Source: Flabesymbios commensalis (Eukaryota > Annelida > Polychaeta > Terebellida > Flabelligeridae). From it: a DNA stretch of 64,000 nt. The notes under the pieces are model-generated. The model saw only the letters and a list, made by a program, of their open reading frames with translations. It was not told the origin of the DNA and ran no database searches. Position numbers and translations under genes: made by a program. Of this stretch, positions 1-15,200 are shown piece by piece (the first letter of the stretch is position 1; every line of letters begins with the position of its first letter). The DNA is taken from positions 30,424,438 to 30,488,437 of the forward strand of contig OZ024902.1 in the NCBI GenBank assembly GCA_964017125.1, written 5' to 3'.

Positions 1-140
1 AATAAGATAACAGGCAGTTTTCCATTTCATAACATAAAAAAATGTTGTTTTTTTGTCAGTGTGTGACATCTTTCTCCCTTGTTGTTATTTTAAAATCTAT
101 ATATATCTAAAATGTGAAAATAATACTAGAATATACGTAC

Positions 141-285
141 ATCTTCTTGGAGAAGCTCTAGAATGAAAGTTGATATAGTGGAGATGATACCGAGAAACAC
201 ATTGAGACAAGAAAGACCAACAAACGCTGAACTCGGAACCCCGAATACCCAGCAGGCAGGGTACATCATGGGAGTCACCGCCCAG
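141..285 (-). CDS. ABCA1: ABCA exon 39: TM10 end and TM11, last exon in window
   Basis: Residues 1847-1895. [20 protein letters not shown], then [20 protein letters not shown]. Human has [20 protein letters not shown] and LFIGINGSVATFVLELFTD. The acceptor is GTTGTCAG and the donor GTACGT, phase 0. Exons for NBD2 should follow to the left of the window. Confidence 0.97.
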
Positions 286-3200
286 CTGACAACATAACAC
301 AAATAGGTTAATGCAATCACATGAATAATATCATTTTACTTGATTTTGTTTCTTAATTTTCAGGAACTTTAATTTGTGGTTCACAGCGAAGATCCACAAC
401 TTCAAGATGATTAAAATTCAAATTTATTTGGATATTTAACACTTCAAAAATGCTATAAAAGAAACAGTAGAGCGGTTACATCACTTCGACACATGTGTTA
501 TGTCTCAAGACAATAAAAACAGATATTTTAGTCACAAATAGATAACACAGTAGGCAGAATAACAATTTTTTTGAAATTTGAAATACTGGTGGATGCTCCA
601 AAATCCCCAAATAAGAAAATATCAATAATTAAACTACTAGCCCTAGAAATTAATCCTCTTGAAAAAAGGAAATACCACTTGGTACTTACCCATAGAGGAG
701 CAATAAACAAATTAAACATGGGGCATTGTCACTGGAGACAAATGATTCTTTCTGGAATGCCACAAATATGAGAATGCAGATAATGCAGGGTATAGTGTAA
801 TTAATCTGTCAAAAATAAAACATAACAAAAGTGAGCAATAGTTGTGAGAAGATTAGTCAAACTAGGCACATACAAGTAGGCTAATAAATGATGTAAATAA
901 TACAATGTTTTTATTACAATGATGATAAGGTTACAGTATTATTACTGGTTTTACACAAAGGGGAAGGCCATGAGGTAATCTTATTATGCTTAAAATTTGA
1001 CAAATTATATTGTGACTGAAGCATATATACATCCAGTTATACAAGAGAATAATATGCATTTGTTTGAGAATAAAAATAGTTTGCAACCCTAAAGGGTTGA
1101 ATGATTAGATTAAGCTATTTGCAGTCTTGAAGTTTTGAATAGATAAGAAATTAGCAAAAAAAATGTTCCTTGGTGAATGACTTCACCCTTTCAGCATGGG
1201 AACTGTCTTTATAAATCAGAATCTGAAGTCTTCAGACATCAGATTCTGGAGTATGAAGTTCTGCACTGAATTAAAAAGATTTATAATGGCCATAGACCCA
1301 CAACATAGGTATTCAAATGAAGCAGATTAAGATTTAAAATTAAAACTAGGGCCAAAGGCCTCATGTAGCTGGGGCAAAGGAAAATACTACAAATTGTTCA
1401 CTTATAAGGGTGTGTCATTCAAAATGGCATACTCGCTCATAACGGCATGCCCTTATATGCTTATCAAATATGTGATTTTGATAAAATTGTGATGTTTTAC
1501 TGTTGATCGCAACACACACCATGCAACGGCGTCAACAGTAAATGAACGAGGAATGTTGTGTGTTTATTTTAGCTATATCAAGACTGATATCAATCGATAA
1601 TTAAATGATGCTCATCCTCTTGTCACAGCTTCACCTTGACTGAGGTTGGGAATGTCCCAATTTTAAGTTTGTCATGTCGGACCGGCAACAACCTAAATTT
1701 GGCTATTTATCATAGAGCTGAATTAAATCTCCAATTCTAGAGGTGTAGGCCTATTGCATCAGATGTTGTCAAAACCAGCACGGGTCGACTGTTACACAGT
1801 ATGTGTTTTAGGCCTAACTTCATTGGGGGAATGCCTAGGTAGAGGCTAGGTAGGCCCACATCACATCAAAATATAATTTTTAAATGAATGGCTAGACTAC
1901 AATGAGCAGAAAATTATACCCCACAGTTATCAAGTTAGCATGGCAAGGGGTGGCATGTCTTGAACATCATTTTTTGCAGCTATGAAATACTTTACTATGA
2001 GATTATATCATTCATACATATCACTAACAGAATTATATGAAAACGTTACTAAAAGATATTTAGCAGTCTGCATTGAACTTGAATTTCTAGTCTCAGTTGC
2101 AACTTCCATGGTGACAATGCCAGGTCTTGTCTTGACAGAAAAATAGCCATCAATTGATGGAAGGACCCCTCGGCCGTATGCTCTATCCATCAACATCAAG
2201 AATTAACTCAGCCCAAAGGCCTCATGTGTTTGGACAAAGGCATTGACTGGCGATTCACTGACTACAGCCATCTCTGACAGTGCACCCCCGACGGGCTGCT
2301 AGCAGCTTAGCACCATCTGATCCACTGCCATATAGGCCTACATCAGCTGGCGGGTCAGCGGTGGGCAATCAGATATTGTCTGGCTGTCCACTGATGATCC
2401 ACTGGCAGCAGCGGCTGTAGTCAGTGGGTTGATAGTGGCCCACCGGACAAAACCCCAAGGTCTGCTGAAGGCTTCACTAGTGGACCGCCGACAGCCCACT
2501 GAATTTCTGTTATCTAGGCACTGGCAGCTTGCCCATCGGCCACCGACAGCCCACCACCATCATTGTTTTTTCTGGCACCCCGCTGGCCAACCGCTGGCGA
2601 TCCACTGGCAGTGAGGTGTTGTGTACAGATAATTCGGACCTCAGAGATTAGGCCAGCTATTGAGGTCAGGTTTTATAAGAAATGTCATTGCTGACCAATC
2701 AGCATTCAGTATGTCTCAGGAGGGGAATTTTTGAGACAAATAGGGCCTACCATATTTGGAGATGGATGTCAGCTATTGTGTCACATTTTAAATGATGTCA
2801 TTGATGGCTAATCAGTGAGCTGGATACAAACACTTCTCCCCAGAATAATGCTTGTTACCGGGCCCTGTAATTTGCATAAGTTGCGCCCAATCAGAACATA
2901 GCTGATTGATTATGCTGGACAAGGGCCATTGCTCATCAGCTAATGACATTTCTGCTTGGACAGACTTGAGCAATAAACCTACTACCAGTAGTTTAGGGAC
3001 CGTCAACATCGAACAGTCTTGTTTTGTATCAAACTGATATAAGAAGTATCTATTGATAGGGTCCATGAAACTAAGGCCAATGGTCAGATTTATCAATGGA
3101 ATTCACCCATCTATCAGTTTTATGAATGAAATGACGTCACTTTTTGTCCCAAATTCAGAGACCAGAATCTGTCAATAATGTACCTGGGCTAATGCCCAGC

Positions 3201-6200
3201 TACAAAAACCCTTTGTTCTCCATGGTTTATACAAAAATATTTCTGCCTTATAAGTGTTAAAACATGTTGATATTCTCACCATATCCCAGGTGAAGCTGGC
3301 CAGCCAGTAGATCGTGGGGTTTACACCGCTCACAAACTGAAGATGTTTGCTGTTTGACACTCGCTCCTCAATCAGAAATAAAACAAAGCTGGCCGGAATG
3401 AAAGACATAGCGAAGATCACGCTGATGGCAATCAGCACATCCCAGGCATTCATAAATCTGTAATGATCAATTGGAAAAGTGACAATTGCAATGACCGACA
3501 ACCAAGAAAAAGAAATGTAGTGCAAATCAAACATATCTTACACTTGGGCCTTTTGAAAAAAAGTCTACACATAAAACACATGCAGAAACATTTTAAGAAT
3601 TAAACATAGTTGGCTGGGATTATTTGAATTAATAAATTTTCAAAATACGATAACTGTATGTATTGTATTTAACATCACCTCAATACGAATGGCTGGGAGA
3701 TAAGTAAACTGCATGCAACCATATATACATACTGCAGCTTAGCTGCCTTTGAAAATAATTCATTTTCTCAGAGACCTTTTAGAATGATTCTATAGCCTGA
3801 ATAATACTCTCAAACAGTGTAGCTGCATAGACATACAAATTTCCCACCAACTTACCAGAATTAGCACTTTCACTGGCGACGTGTACAAACTGTCAAAACT
3901 AAAGGGACAACCAATCAATAACTTTAGGATTTTGTAAACTTTTGCAACAACACCTTTACGGTACTTTAGGGTACTAAGACTGATGGTATTTCAAATACTA
4001 TTATATGCTAATGCCATGGGTGGTGAGATGGGATCGATGAGACTTGTAGTAATAAAAAGTTTAATACAAATATTTAATTTTCTTTAAAAAAAGTAGCATT
4101 TTGTGTTAATTTGAAATATGCTGAAATCTGATAGGAATTTAACCCTTTAGAGCATCAGAATAGAATCTGACATCCTAAAATCGATCCCCGCACACAAAGA
4201 GTGAAATATTTATACTGGCTGTAGATCCATAACAAAGGTATTCAAATGAAGCAGGAGGTAACAGAGTTAACTAAGATATTTATGATGATTTCAAATTGAA
4301 AGTAACCCTTTGTTTTCTTGGTTTATACCTAAATATTTCAGTATTTCTAGGGTTAAATTCACAGCACTTACAACATGTATGTAGATAGCTGTGCACGTGT
4401 GCGGTTCATTGGGTGGTTGATGATTGTGATGCCGTATTGCTCTTTCTTCACATTGTCAGGTAATTCAGCACGCAGTATCAGGTTGGCCATCTGATTCATA
4501 TAGGAGACCATAGAGACATACCCCTTATTGTTAAACCAAATCTGTTGCAAAGAAAATACATTACTATGTATGTATAATTATGCTAAAATAGCCCAGACCT
4601 ATTGTATACCATATTTTTGGATGTACAAAAGTGTGGAAGAAAACAGCCAGTCAGTTGCGCAATGCTGACACATATCAAGATTAACTCTTTCAACGCGGGG
4701 ACCGTCTTTATACATCAGAATCTGATGTCTGTAGACGGCAGATTCCGACGTATAAAGGCGGTCTCCACCCTGAAAGAATTAAAATATTTTCCACAGCCGT
4801 AGACCCGTATTTAAATGAACCGGAAAGAGCTGTATTTATGATGGTTTCAAATTTAAAAAAAAACCCTTTAGTCTCCATGGTTTATACAAAATTAATTCAG
4901 CAGAGATGCCAGTGGGTCATGGGAAAAAATCCGGATTTACTTTTTTTGAAGTTGAAAAAAACCATTTTAGGTGGAAAAAAGCCATTTTTAGGTCATACAG
5001 TGTCATTAAAAATCTGAAAAAATCCTGAAATCCGGGAATTTCCAGAAAACTGTCATCTTTGATTCAGCGCTGTAAGAGTTAACATCTGAGATGCTGGTCA
5101 ACCCAGCCTTAAGCTCAGGCATTAGTTTGATATGACAGAGGCAGCTACAGCTCAGCGCTGTAAGAGTTAACATCTGAGATGCTGGGCAACCCAGCCTTAA
5201 GCTCAGGCATTAGTTTGATATGAGAGAGGCAGCTACAGCTGATTCAGTTTGAAGTTACAGTTTATAGATTTTATTGTGAGCCCCAACCTTTGCATTGTCT
5301 CTGGTGGCTGATTCAGGGAGAATCTTCTCTAGATCCATGATGAAGGGATTCACAGGGGTGTCTATGGGGATGTCATGCTCCTGGCCTCCATTAGCCGCCA
5401 CCATCAGACGATCTAACATCTCATTCACCACACTTGTGTTAGCCGTCACCAGTCTATTCACCTCTCCCATAGAAAGACCACCGTATCTACGAAAAAAAAA
5501 TAAAGAGACCATTATTTACTGGAAGGCTCAAAAAAGACATTTTAAAATAAAAATCCTAACCTTTTCAAATAATCACATCTGCGATTACAAACTCTTTCAT
5601 GGATGTGATTGATGTACATGTACTAAGAAATCATTAGAAATTTCAGTCTAAAACAATTTTATAAATTGTTAGGCCACATTACATTATTAAAAATACACTA
5701 GAATTATAAAGATTGTATCCCTGATTCTTAGAGTAAGCTACCTTCTCAGGGTGTACTGATTGGTTGTCTTGACCAAGTAATCGCTGATGTTTCTTCCTGT
5801 CAGATTGTGGAGATAGTCATTGGACTCCATCAGCCTTACACTAGGTGCAGAGCCACCAGCACCTGAAAAAATGACATGTATCATAGGTTACATTACATCT
5901 TTTTCCCCAAGGTCATAATCTGGCATGGTGGCTACATCTGTGGAGAGCAAGTTTTGAGGTAGTGGATTCGAATCACATATTGGACACGATGGGATTTTTT
6001 TCCAACAGACTCAAAACTCAATTGAGGTTAAGCCACTGACCGAAAATCATCCACCTAACTTTTGTCAAGCTTAATGGTTTTGACTATTTTGGATTCATTT
6101 GAAGTTGGAATTGCTGACACAATTCCCAGCTTTAAATGACTATTTCTATTTACAAACAAACAGACATTCTGAGCTCAACTTTACGAGCATTTACCAAAAG

Positions 6201-9200
6201 TTCTTTTGATCTGTTTCAATGGCAGAGTTTATTTAGTTTTGAACTGGCTGTAAAAATACACGGCCTAGGAGAGTTAATAACATGACTCCTGGGGGAAATA
6301 TAAAGATATGACCTCTTGGGAATGATTAGCTACCCGTGTTCTACAGTTTGAGAGTTTGAGATTACAAGGGCCCGAGAGAAAAGAAGCTTAGTTTTATTTA
6401 ATCCTTTCAATCCTGAATTTACCATAGTCATCTTCATCCACTACAAGCCGCGAATTGCTGTCGCAAATCTCGACTTGTAGTGGATGAAGATGACTTGATG
6501 TAGTTTAAAAATTAAAAAAAATTGCCACGTATTGGTAAACCAGATTCATGGAAATTTCCGTTCTAAAACCCTTAGTTGTCGGAAAATGAAGTATAGTTTC
6601 AGGGATGTAAAACGATGCTTTAATGCATCGTGGGGACTTTAAGAGTTAAAGGTGGTGGGTTACTGTAGGAAGGTTTAACCCTTACAACTTATGTTAAGGA
6701 TCTACGGCCATTATAAATTCCTTAATTCTTTCAGTGAGGGGAGTGACATTAGACGACGTCTAAAGTCAGTCAAATGGTTAATCTGAGTTAATCTAACCTG
6801 CGGGGCACATCTGAGTACCAGTGGTCGTACAATCACATTGAATAGATACATTATGATCTCCTGATGATTTTGTCCATTTAGCATCTTCAGCTGCCACCTC
6901 TACACAGGGGTAACCACTGTAACAGAATAAACTTTTGAATTAGTGGAAGGATAGAAATACGCTTAACATAAGAGATCATATTAGGAATACTTGACATCTA
7001 AAAATATTTTTTTTCTTTAAATTTAATGGTAGCTAGTGTCTGATAATAGATTTAAAAATACATAAAATTAGTCAAAGTGAAAGTTTCTTCAGATTTTTAA
7101 GTTCTGCACCATTTCTGTCATTTTCATCCATATCAAGCTGACATAGCTGTGTTTAAAAAAAAAGTCATGTATATAATCAGTGCAGTATTTAAAACACCTT
7201 TATACCAGATAGATTTCTGTCAACCTTTTTACTGAAAAAAATAGCTTGAATCCATCGCTCTGAACATGCCGTGACAGTTGATATAACTATGACTTTCACC
7301 ATTATTAGAGCCATCCAACCATAAGAGAAAGCTTTTCTCGTATCATTTACATCTTGACCAACCGCTGATCACCAATCTCTTCCTTTCTTACCCGACAGAA
7401 TGATAATCAGGATCCATACAGCGATTTCCAGGTCCGGGTTTATTGATCAGCAGCTCTTCTGTCTTATCAGACCAAGTACCTGGTGCATCATTACTGGAAA
7501 AAAACAAAAAAACAGATCGAGTCAGCTACCAGCTAATATATACATAAATGATATTGTATGACCTAGGCAATATAGGTGCATTGAAATAACACCATCTAGT
7601 CAGAGATTGAAAATTTAATTCATGATCAATAATAAACATGTACCAACCCAATAAACAGATACACTGAACCAAAGTTGGCTCATTGTTTGGCCAGCTTCGC
7701 AGACGGTGGAACAACATTGAATCAATATTGGGTTAGTGCATCATGCTGACTGGGAAGTAATTTTAATGCCAAATCCACACTAACCATGTATTATAAATTG
7801 TTTTAATTACAGTAATTACAAACATCCACTATAATGAGCAGGCAATCTCTTATGGGAGGCAACTTGGTCATTCACCAAAATGACTTTGGTACATGCTGCA
7901 ACATGCGGTACACCGGGGTACCGTTGCACCCCAGGGTACCGCATGATTTGCAGCGCCACCTGGTGAATGTATCAGTAATTTGCGTTGCAACAGGTTTTGA
8001 CATTGAAAGATGTACTTAGTGACGAAAATGCACCCAAAACAAAAAAATTTGCAAAATAAGAACGTTTCACATCTATTTATGCCCTCTTTTAAAATTATTT
8101 TACACTTTTGGTACCTGGGGTACAGTCCTGAAAAATTAATTAAATAATTAAACAAAATGGCGGATTTCTATTTGGTACCCGGGGTATCGCGTGGTGCATC
8201 ACATGTATGAATGAACCTCCTATGGACAGCCACATGTCTTGAAAGGCCACTTGTCCTGCATCCCCAAGGTGATTGCTTATATGTAGCAGTTTCTACTGTC
8301 ACCACAAAATTAGATTATTCATTAGTCATAATTTTTCAAATTCAGAAATATAACATGTGTTACAAACCTGTAGAACATGTTGAGTCGTGAGTCATCTAGC
8401 TTTTTTGTCTGCATATGCCATGGGTGGATCTCCATGGGAGGCTGATTAGGGATGGGTGGGTTCACCATGGCGAATATCATAGCCATACAGATAAAAGCAG
8501 CAGGCAGAATAACCTACAAGTGAGGGTTAGAGAAAATGATCAAAGACATCAGGGATGGACATATAACCACTAGAGCACTCTGCAGGGCGAACCTGGCAGT
8601 AATTAATTTACTACTCTTACTATTATGTGAAAAAATGTAGCAAACTCCATCACAGCCTGACTAAGCAAACAACTTTAAAGCAACATGTTGCATACTAGGA
8701 ACAGAAATAATTACTTTAATTTGCAGAAAAAAAATATCAAGTACAATTATTATTATTATGGTTTTACTCTGTCCAAGAATTTTTTTGCTTTAGAAACAGA
8801 TTGCAGTATATTTTGACTGTATACCTGAGATACAAAGCCCTTTTTGCTGCGCTTCACGTAATTGAATCGTTTGAGAATTAGAGCCCAAAATTGTCTTTTG
8901 ATAAGTTTTGATCCGGTGACTCGGTAACTGCCAGCACCGTTACACTGTGCTACCATCTGTGGGTCTGCGTAAGGACCTGGATTAGCTGTGAAAGACACAA
9001 ACAGCAAAAAATACTGTCAAGTTTACAAATCATGCGGCAGAATATTTGTCAATTTCTATTAAAGAAATACTTGGAGCGCCGAGCAGGATATGTGCAGAAC
9101 CTAAAATATTTTTCTGAGGGCAGGGGTTTACAAGTAGGGGTTTAACAAGCTAAATAGACAAAAGTCACATACAGCTGAGACAATAATATTATGCTGCCCT

Positions 9201-12200
9201 CAAGATATTTGTAAGGCTGCTATGAAGGGCCGCTCTATACAATTCAGCCTTTATGTATACAAAAAAGTGACACAAATTGTGTGTATATAAACTCTCATCA
9301 GGTATCATAGGCCTGTTCATTTTGTGAAATACGTTCTATGTGGTAGGGAAATGTTATTTTTATAGTGATTACATAATAAAAACTTAGTTAAAACAGAACC
9401 AAATAACAAGTGAAAATATAAAGTCGTATAAAAAGATAGTGTGTACCTTCTTCATCCTCTTCATCTTCTACTAATGGCTCTACATGCAATGAAAAATAAT
9501 ATCTATCACATCAAACTATTCACAACACAAATAAAAATTAAAAAGAACGTATAAAAATTATTGTTGCTGATGAAAAAAAACACATCTACACTGTTTTAAA
9601 GGGAAAAACATCACACCACCGGTATATTTTGTTTATAAATATTTCATGCTTGAAGAATGAAAAAAATCTAAAAGTCTTCATGACAAGAATTGCACACGGA
9701 ATAGAAGATAGGCATAACATATAGCTTGACTATTAACCACTTGGCAAGGACACAAAAAACTTTAAAATAGATGCATATTTTTGGACATGACTAAAGTGTG
9801 AATTTACTGTGCATATTGCCACTTCTGTTTCACAACAAAGTGAAGCACTGAAGGTCAAGTGCATACAACTCAATTTTATATCATGAAATGTTGTCCAACC
9901 AATCTTGAAAGGAAAGAAACATGAGGCTACTATGTTTCTATTTTTTTTAATAAAGCTAACTATCCCCCACTTCCCTTTTAATTGTAATCATTATCCAGTT
10001 ATGTATAACAGCACTGCTTTAAGGATTTATAAATAAACCTCCAATATTGAGTGTATACACTGCTTTGATAATCTACATTATATCTCATGTACAACAATAG
10101 GCCTGAAGTTCTATATCATCACTGGACCTTAAGTATTAATCCAAAGATAACTTACACAAAAACATACAAAGTACAATAAAGAATCACAGCCATAGCTTGA
10201 AAGATAAAAAGAATAATAGAAGAATGTTGGTCCATGAGTAAAAAATCTTGAAATGCAAAGACTGCAATATGGCATTTCCCAGCAATCACAGGCAAGCCCA
10301 CCAAATGGTTAATATAACAGCTGGGGAGGTAAGATTTTTCATTATCAAGTTTAACATGCTGATTTACTGTGTGTGTAGACATCATATCGCAATGCAAAGT
10401 TAACAGCAATAACAGCTGCCTGAAAACTAAGCTTCAACTGCTATTCGCCTTTGTACGACAATAAATGAGTAAAGAACACATTAGTGCTTAAGTATGTGTT
10501 AATCTAATAAGGATTCAATACAATAGTATTCATATAATAAGCTCATAAAACATAATTTGTTAATCCATGCAACTAGAACAAGCATCCAATAGAATTATCA
10601 TTACAAGCACGTTATGAAATTATGAACATTATAACTTCCACCGACTCCATGCTCTAGATTTACATAGCTCCAGACATTAGTAATATTTCAAGAAAGTTAA
10701 AAACATTCAAAATTTATCAAATTTGAAATTTACTTTTGGAAGTTATAATCCAATTTTAGTAGTCGGTACTTTAAGTATTTATGGGGAGCATTTTTAAATA
10801 ATCATCAACTCTTTTCTGGAGCAGTGTATTAAGCATTGACATTTGAGACATAAGGGGTCATAACAGTTGGTGTTACCTGCAGAAGTAGATCTCAGGAGTG
10901 GGCTATACACGGCTGTGGGTGAAAATGGACAGAACAACCGTATACCAGATGAGTGAAGCACAAAACATGACAGGTGAAAAACTGTCCATCAATAATAGGA
11001 ATGCACAATGTAATCAGCTGAAAGATAACTCTATGCAGTGTAGATTGTTAGTAGTAAGGCACTACAGGTAACATAGTGATCAACACTTTTTCATTGCCTT
11101 AGGCTTTGTTGTAGATATATATTTGATTTTGATCCAAACGCTAGACTGAGCAAACATGACTAATTTTATATGGGCAAATTTGTTATAATATCTCAAGGTA
11201 TTATACAAAACTAGATTTTATTGACTTTCAGTGTTAAAATAATGGTTCTCTCTGGCAAATCAAAAGCAGCGAAAAAAAAATATAACGAGCAACAAAAAAT
11301 AGGTTTAGGTATGTCTCCCTCAATTTTAACTGGTTGCACTGCCTCGCCCCCCCCCCCCCCCCCCCCAGTCCTCAGGTCAGTATTTGTTAAAAACAATTAT
11401 GTATAAACTGGATTGAAAAACTTGAGAGTACATGTACTAGTACTAGTCGCTAGTTTGAGATCATGTTAAACATAGTATCTGAGATGCCAGTGAGGCCTTG
11501 GAAAAAATCAGGATCTACGACTTGAAAGATGAAAGAAACAATATATAGGTCATATGGAGAATTCAAAAGTAGAAAAATATCTGAATTCCGACAATTCCCG
11601 GAAAACTGGCATCCCTGATAGTATGGACTAATAATATTACTATATCCATTTATTGTTCTGATTGTTCTACATGAATATTTTGGAATAACTTGAGGAAGTT
11701 TACATGTATTGAGGTTGGATCTGTTTGATGCAAAAGCCTGTTGTTTCCAATTAGTCTATAATGATGCGTAAGACAAAAAACAAACCACTTTAAAATGACT
11801 ACCATTATCTATTTATTTTGTTGCTCATTATATAAACAACACGACAGAGAAATTGTGATAAAAGTAAAACAAAAAGAAATAAAAAATATAATAAACATGT
11901 TTCAATTTAAAAAGAAAAAATATTTAGTGAATTGAAACAGATTCATACTTTTGCAAACAAAAATGTTGATCAATAAATATATCATGCATCCAGTAGGCCT
12001 TCTTTCATGTAGTTTAATATACTAGCAAAAAATATTTTTATTAAAAATGAAAATTATCAAGTTAGAATTTTACAAGCATGCTATATGGCATTAACATTGT
12101 TAAGCGTAATATGATTGTGCAGCCCACCCTCCCCCCAATCACAGCCATAACAATGGAATTTGACAATCTAAACTAGATGTAAGTGTTTACTGTAAACACG

Positions 12201-15200
12201 CAAAAAGGCTTCCCCTTGCACTTTTCAAATAGGAGTTATACATTAATTATAATTTTACAAGATAATCAATTTGTAGATGTAATTATCAATAATCTTATGA
12301 GGCAGAGGCTAACAGCTTTAGGCTGGATAGGTGCTATTTTGACCCCAAAAGATTGAAGATGCGCGCCATGACCCGAATATTTCCCCGGACTTCCTAAAAA
12401 ATTGAAGCAGTCTAGGAATTAATATTAGCGTCAGCCATGCAGTACGTTGAATATTAAGTGTATCAAATAAGCAGCTTTGAAGCTATCAGGGTGACAATGT
12501 TCTAATTTGACGGAAAAAGATTAAAGATGGCCCCCATGACCCGGTTATTTTCCAGAACTTTCTGAAAAATTGCTGCAGTCTGGGAAATACTACTACTATG
12601 CAGTACTGTGTATGTTGAATATTGAGTATATCCAGTATGTCGAACACAAAGTAAATAAAAAAAACGGTTTTGTAGATATCAGGGTGTCAAGGTCCTAATT
12701 TGACGAAAAAAGATTAAAGATGGCCGCCATGACCCGAATATTTTTCTGAACTTTCTGAAAAATTGATGCAGCTTAGGAATTAATACCTGTATCCAGTATG
12801 TTGAACACCAAATGAATTGAAAAAGCGGTTTTGTAGATATCAGGGTGACAGGGTATGGAGAAGCGGCGGCCATGTGCCTGCGCCTTAAATACCAGGTAAT
12901 GTTAATCCAATGAACCATGAAACTGAAATATGCGTGATGTTAGAGCATATTTAACCTTTCACATTAATGGTTATTAATCAAGACAATAATCATTTTAAAT
13001 TTGTTTTATTACGTGATCAAATCACGTAATTTAAAAATGAGAAGTGTGTTTATACATCAAGATTTTCAAGCTTATCTCAAATAACCAATATGAGCAAAAT
13101 TGTAATTAGATAACTTGGCACTTAAAGTGCTAACACTCTGAATAACCAGGTATATTAAGTCACTCCTACTAAAATAATAAATTGTGATAATATTTACTGC
13201 TATGTAGAGAGGCTGATATATGTACAAAAGATTTGAAGCTGGTATGTGAGCTGATAGCCCGCAAGCAGGAGCCATAGATTCAATTTTGATTGATTGCTGT
13301 GTTATTGGATATGTTGATTTTAAAAATGTATTTATATTTAACCATGTATATAACCGATTCATCCAACTTTTACCCACTTGAAGTGGTTCCCAGTAGCGAA
13401 GAATAATAAGAGAATAAGAATTCTATAACTTAGTACATTAAGAGTTAACTGGTTAAATCCTTTGATAATAATGGCACTATTGGTAAACTTAAATACAGTA
13501 TGTGCTCAGAATTCCAAGAGCAAAGGTCAAACATTAGCCCAATTTTTTGCCGGATGTCTCTGTTTCTGGCCCAGTTTTGGCAATAACCTTCATCTGTGAG
13601 TCTCCCATTCCAAATAACCAGGTGTTACAGAAGACCCCTGACCAGTGGCCTTTGAAGTGCAACCTGTATCTCCCGTAGCCAGTGGTTTAAAAAGCATGCA
13701 TTTCTGTTTACATGACGGTAATTGAACATTTATTATCAAAGAGATATAAAACATTTCATAAAGAAAAAAATATATATTAGAATCATAATGACATCAGCTA
13801 CATAGGTTAGACAGTCAGACAGTTAGTCACTACAGTAAACATGTATAGGTAAGTGAGGAACTATCCATGACATTCACAGTGGGTGCTTTAGTGCGAGATC
13901 GAAGAATGAGAATCTTTAGAATCATCCTGCTGTCAAAGAGCGTGAATTGCCGATATGAACATTATTCAGGGTAGCATTAGTGTTGCAGAATGTTAGTGTG
14001 TTAACCCTTTCAAGCTTGAATTTACCGTTGTCATCTTCATCCACTACAAGCCGCGAATTGCTGTCGCAATTCTCGACTTGTAGTGGATGAAGATGATTTG
14101 ATGTTGTTTAAGTATTAAAGAAAATTACCATGTATTGGTAAACCAGTTTCATGGAAATTTTCGTTCCAAAACTTTTGGTTGTAGGAAAATTAGGTCTGTT
14201 TTCAGGGATGTAAACTGATGCTTCAATGCATCGTGAGGGCTTAAAGGGTTAACATATATATAGCAAGCTGTATAATAAATTCAGGCAAATTCAGCCACTT
14301 TTGTGAGCACAACAGGTTGTCAGAGACACACGTTACTTGATCTCAGATGGCAGAGTACTAGCTTGTTACATTCACTATAGAATACAAAGTGTCATTATGC
14401 ATATTATAAACCTCACCTGGTTCATTCACAGAATCAGAATCCAGCAGATTGCGTCGGTCGGATCGCTTGGACATGCCTAAAAAGTTGTTGCGGTTCCGCC
14501 TGAAGCTGAGCCGGGTGATTGGACGAGCATATGTTCCAGCTAAAAATATGCATAGCAGATGAAAAAGGGCGTCTTGTACAGGATAACACTGGTAATATGA
14601 GTGTGTTTCATCATGTAGTACAGAGCACATGAGTGGGTGACAATTAATAATTTGAATTGAAGAGAAAAGCAGCGCCCCAAAGGTATTTTTATTTTAAAAC
14701 TAAAATATCTGGAATGTTGCTGTGTTTCACAACAATGATTTAAAAAACGACAAATGCAAAAATTTGGTAGGCCCCCTATCATCCTAATAACCCAGCAAAC
14801 AAGAGACATTGACACAATATTGGTTTAATGTTGGCCCATCGTCTTCGCCGCTGGCCAGACAATAATCAACAGTGTCCATGTCTCATGTTTGCTGATAAGA
14901 GTACGCTGACCTACCATCGGTGAGAAGCTCTATTCTCTGTCTATGATCTTCCTCAGATAGATCTTCATCTACTCCCATCTGCTCTGCTACTCGCAGAAAA
15001 ACCTACGTCAATAGAAAAACACCAATATGATAAAAGCTGAATAAAGTTTGGAACAAAGACAAATTAAATCTAAATGTTTCTCAACCCGTATGCTGCTGGA
15101 TCCCTATATAATTATACAGCTTCAAACAAGGGCAAATCAAATAAAATGCCACTGACAATATCTCTGATAAATGCTCAGTTCATCAAAATAACTCACTTTG

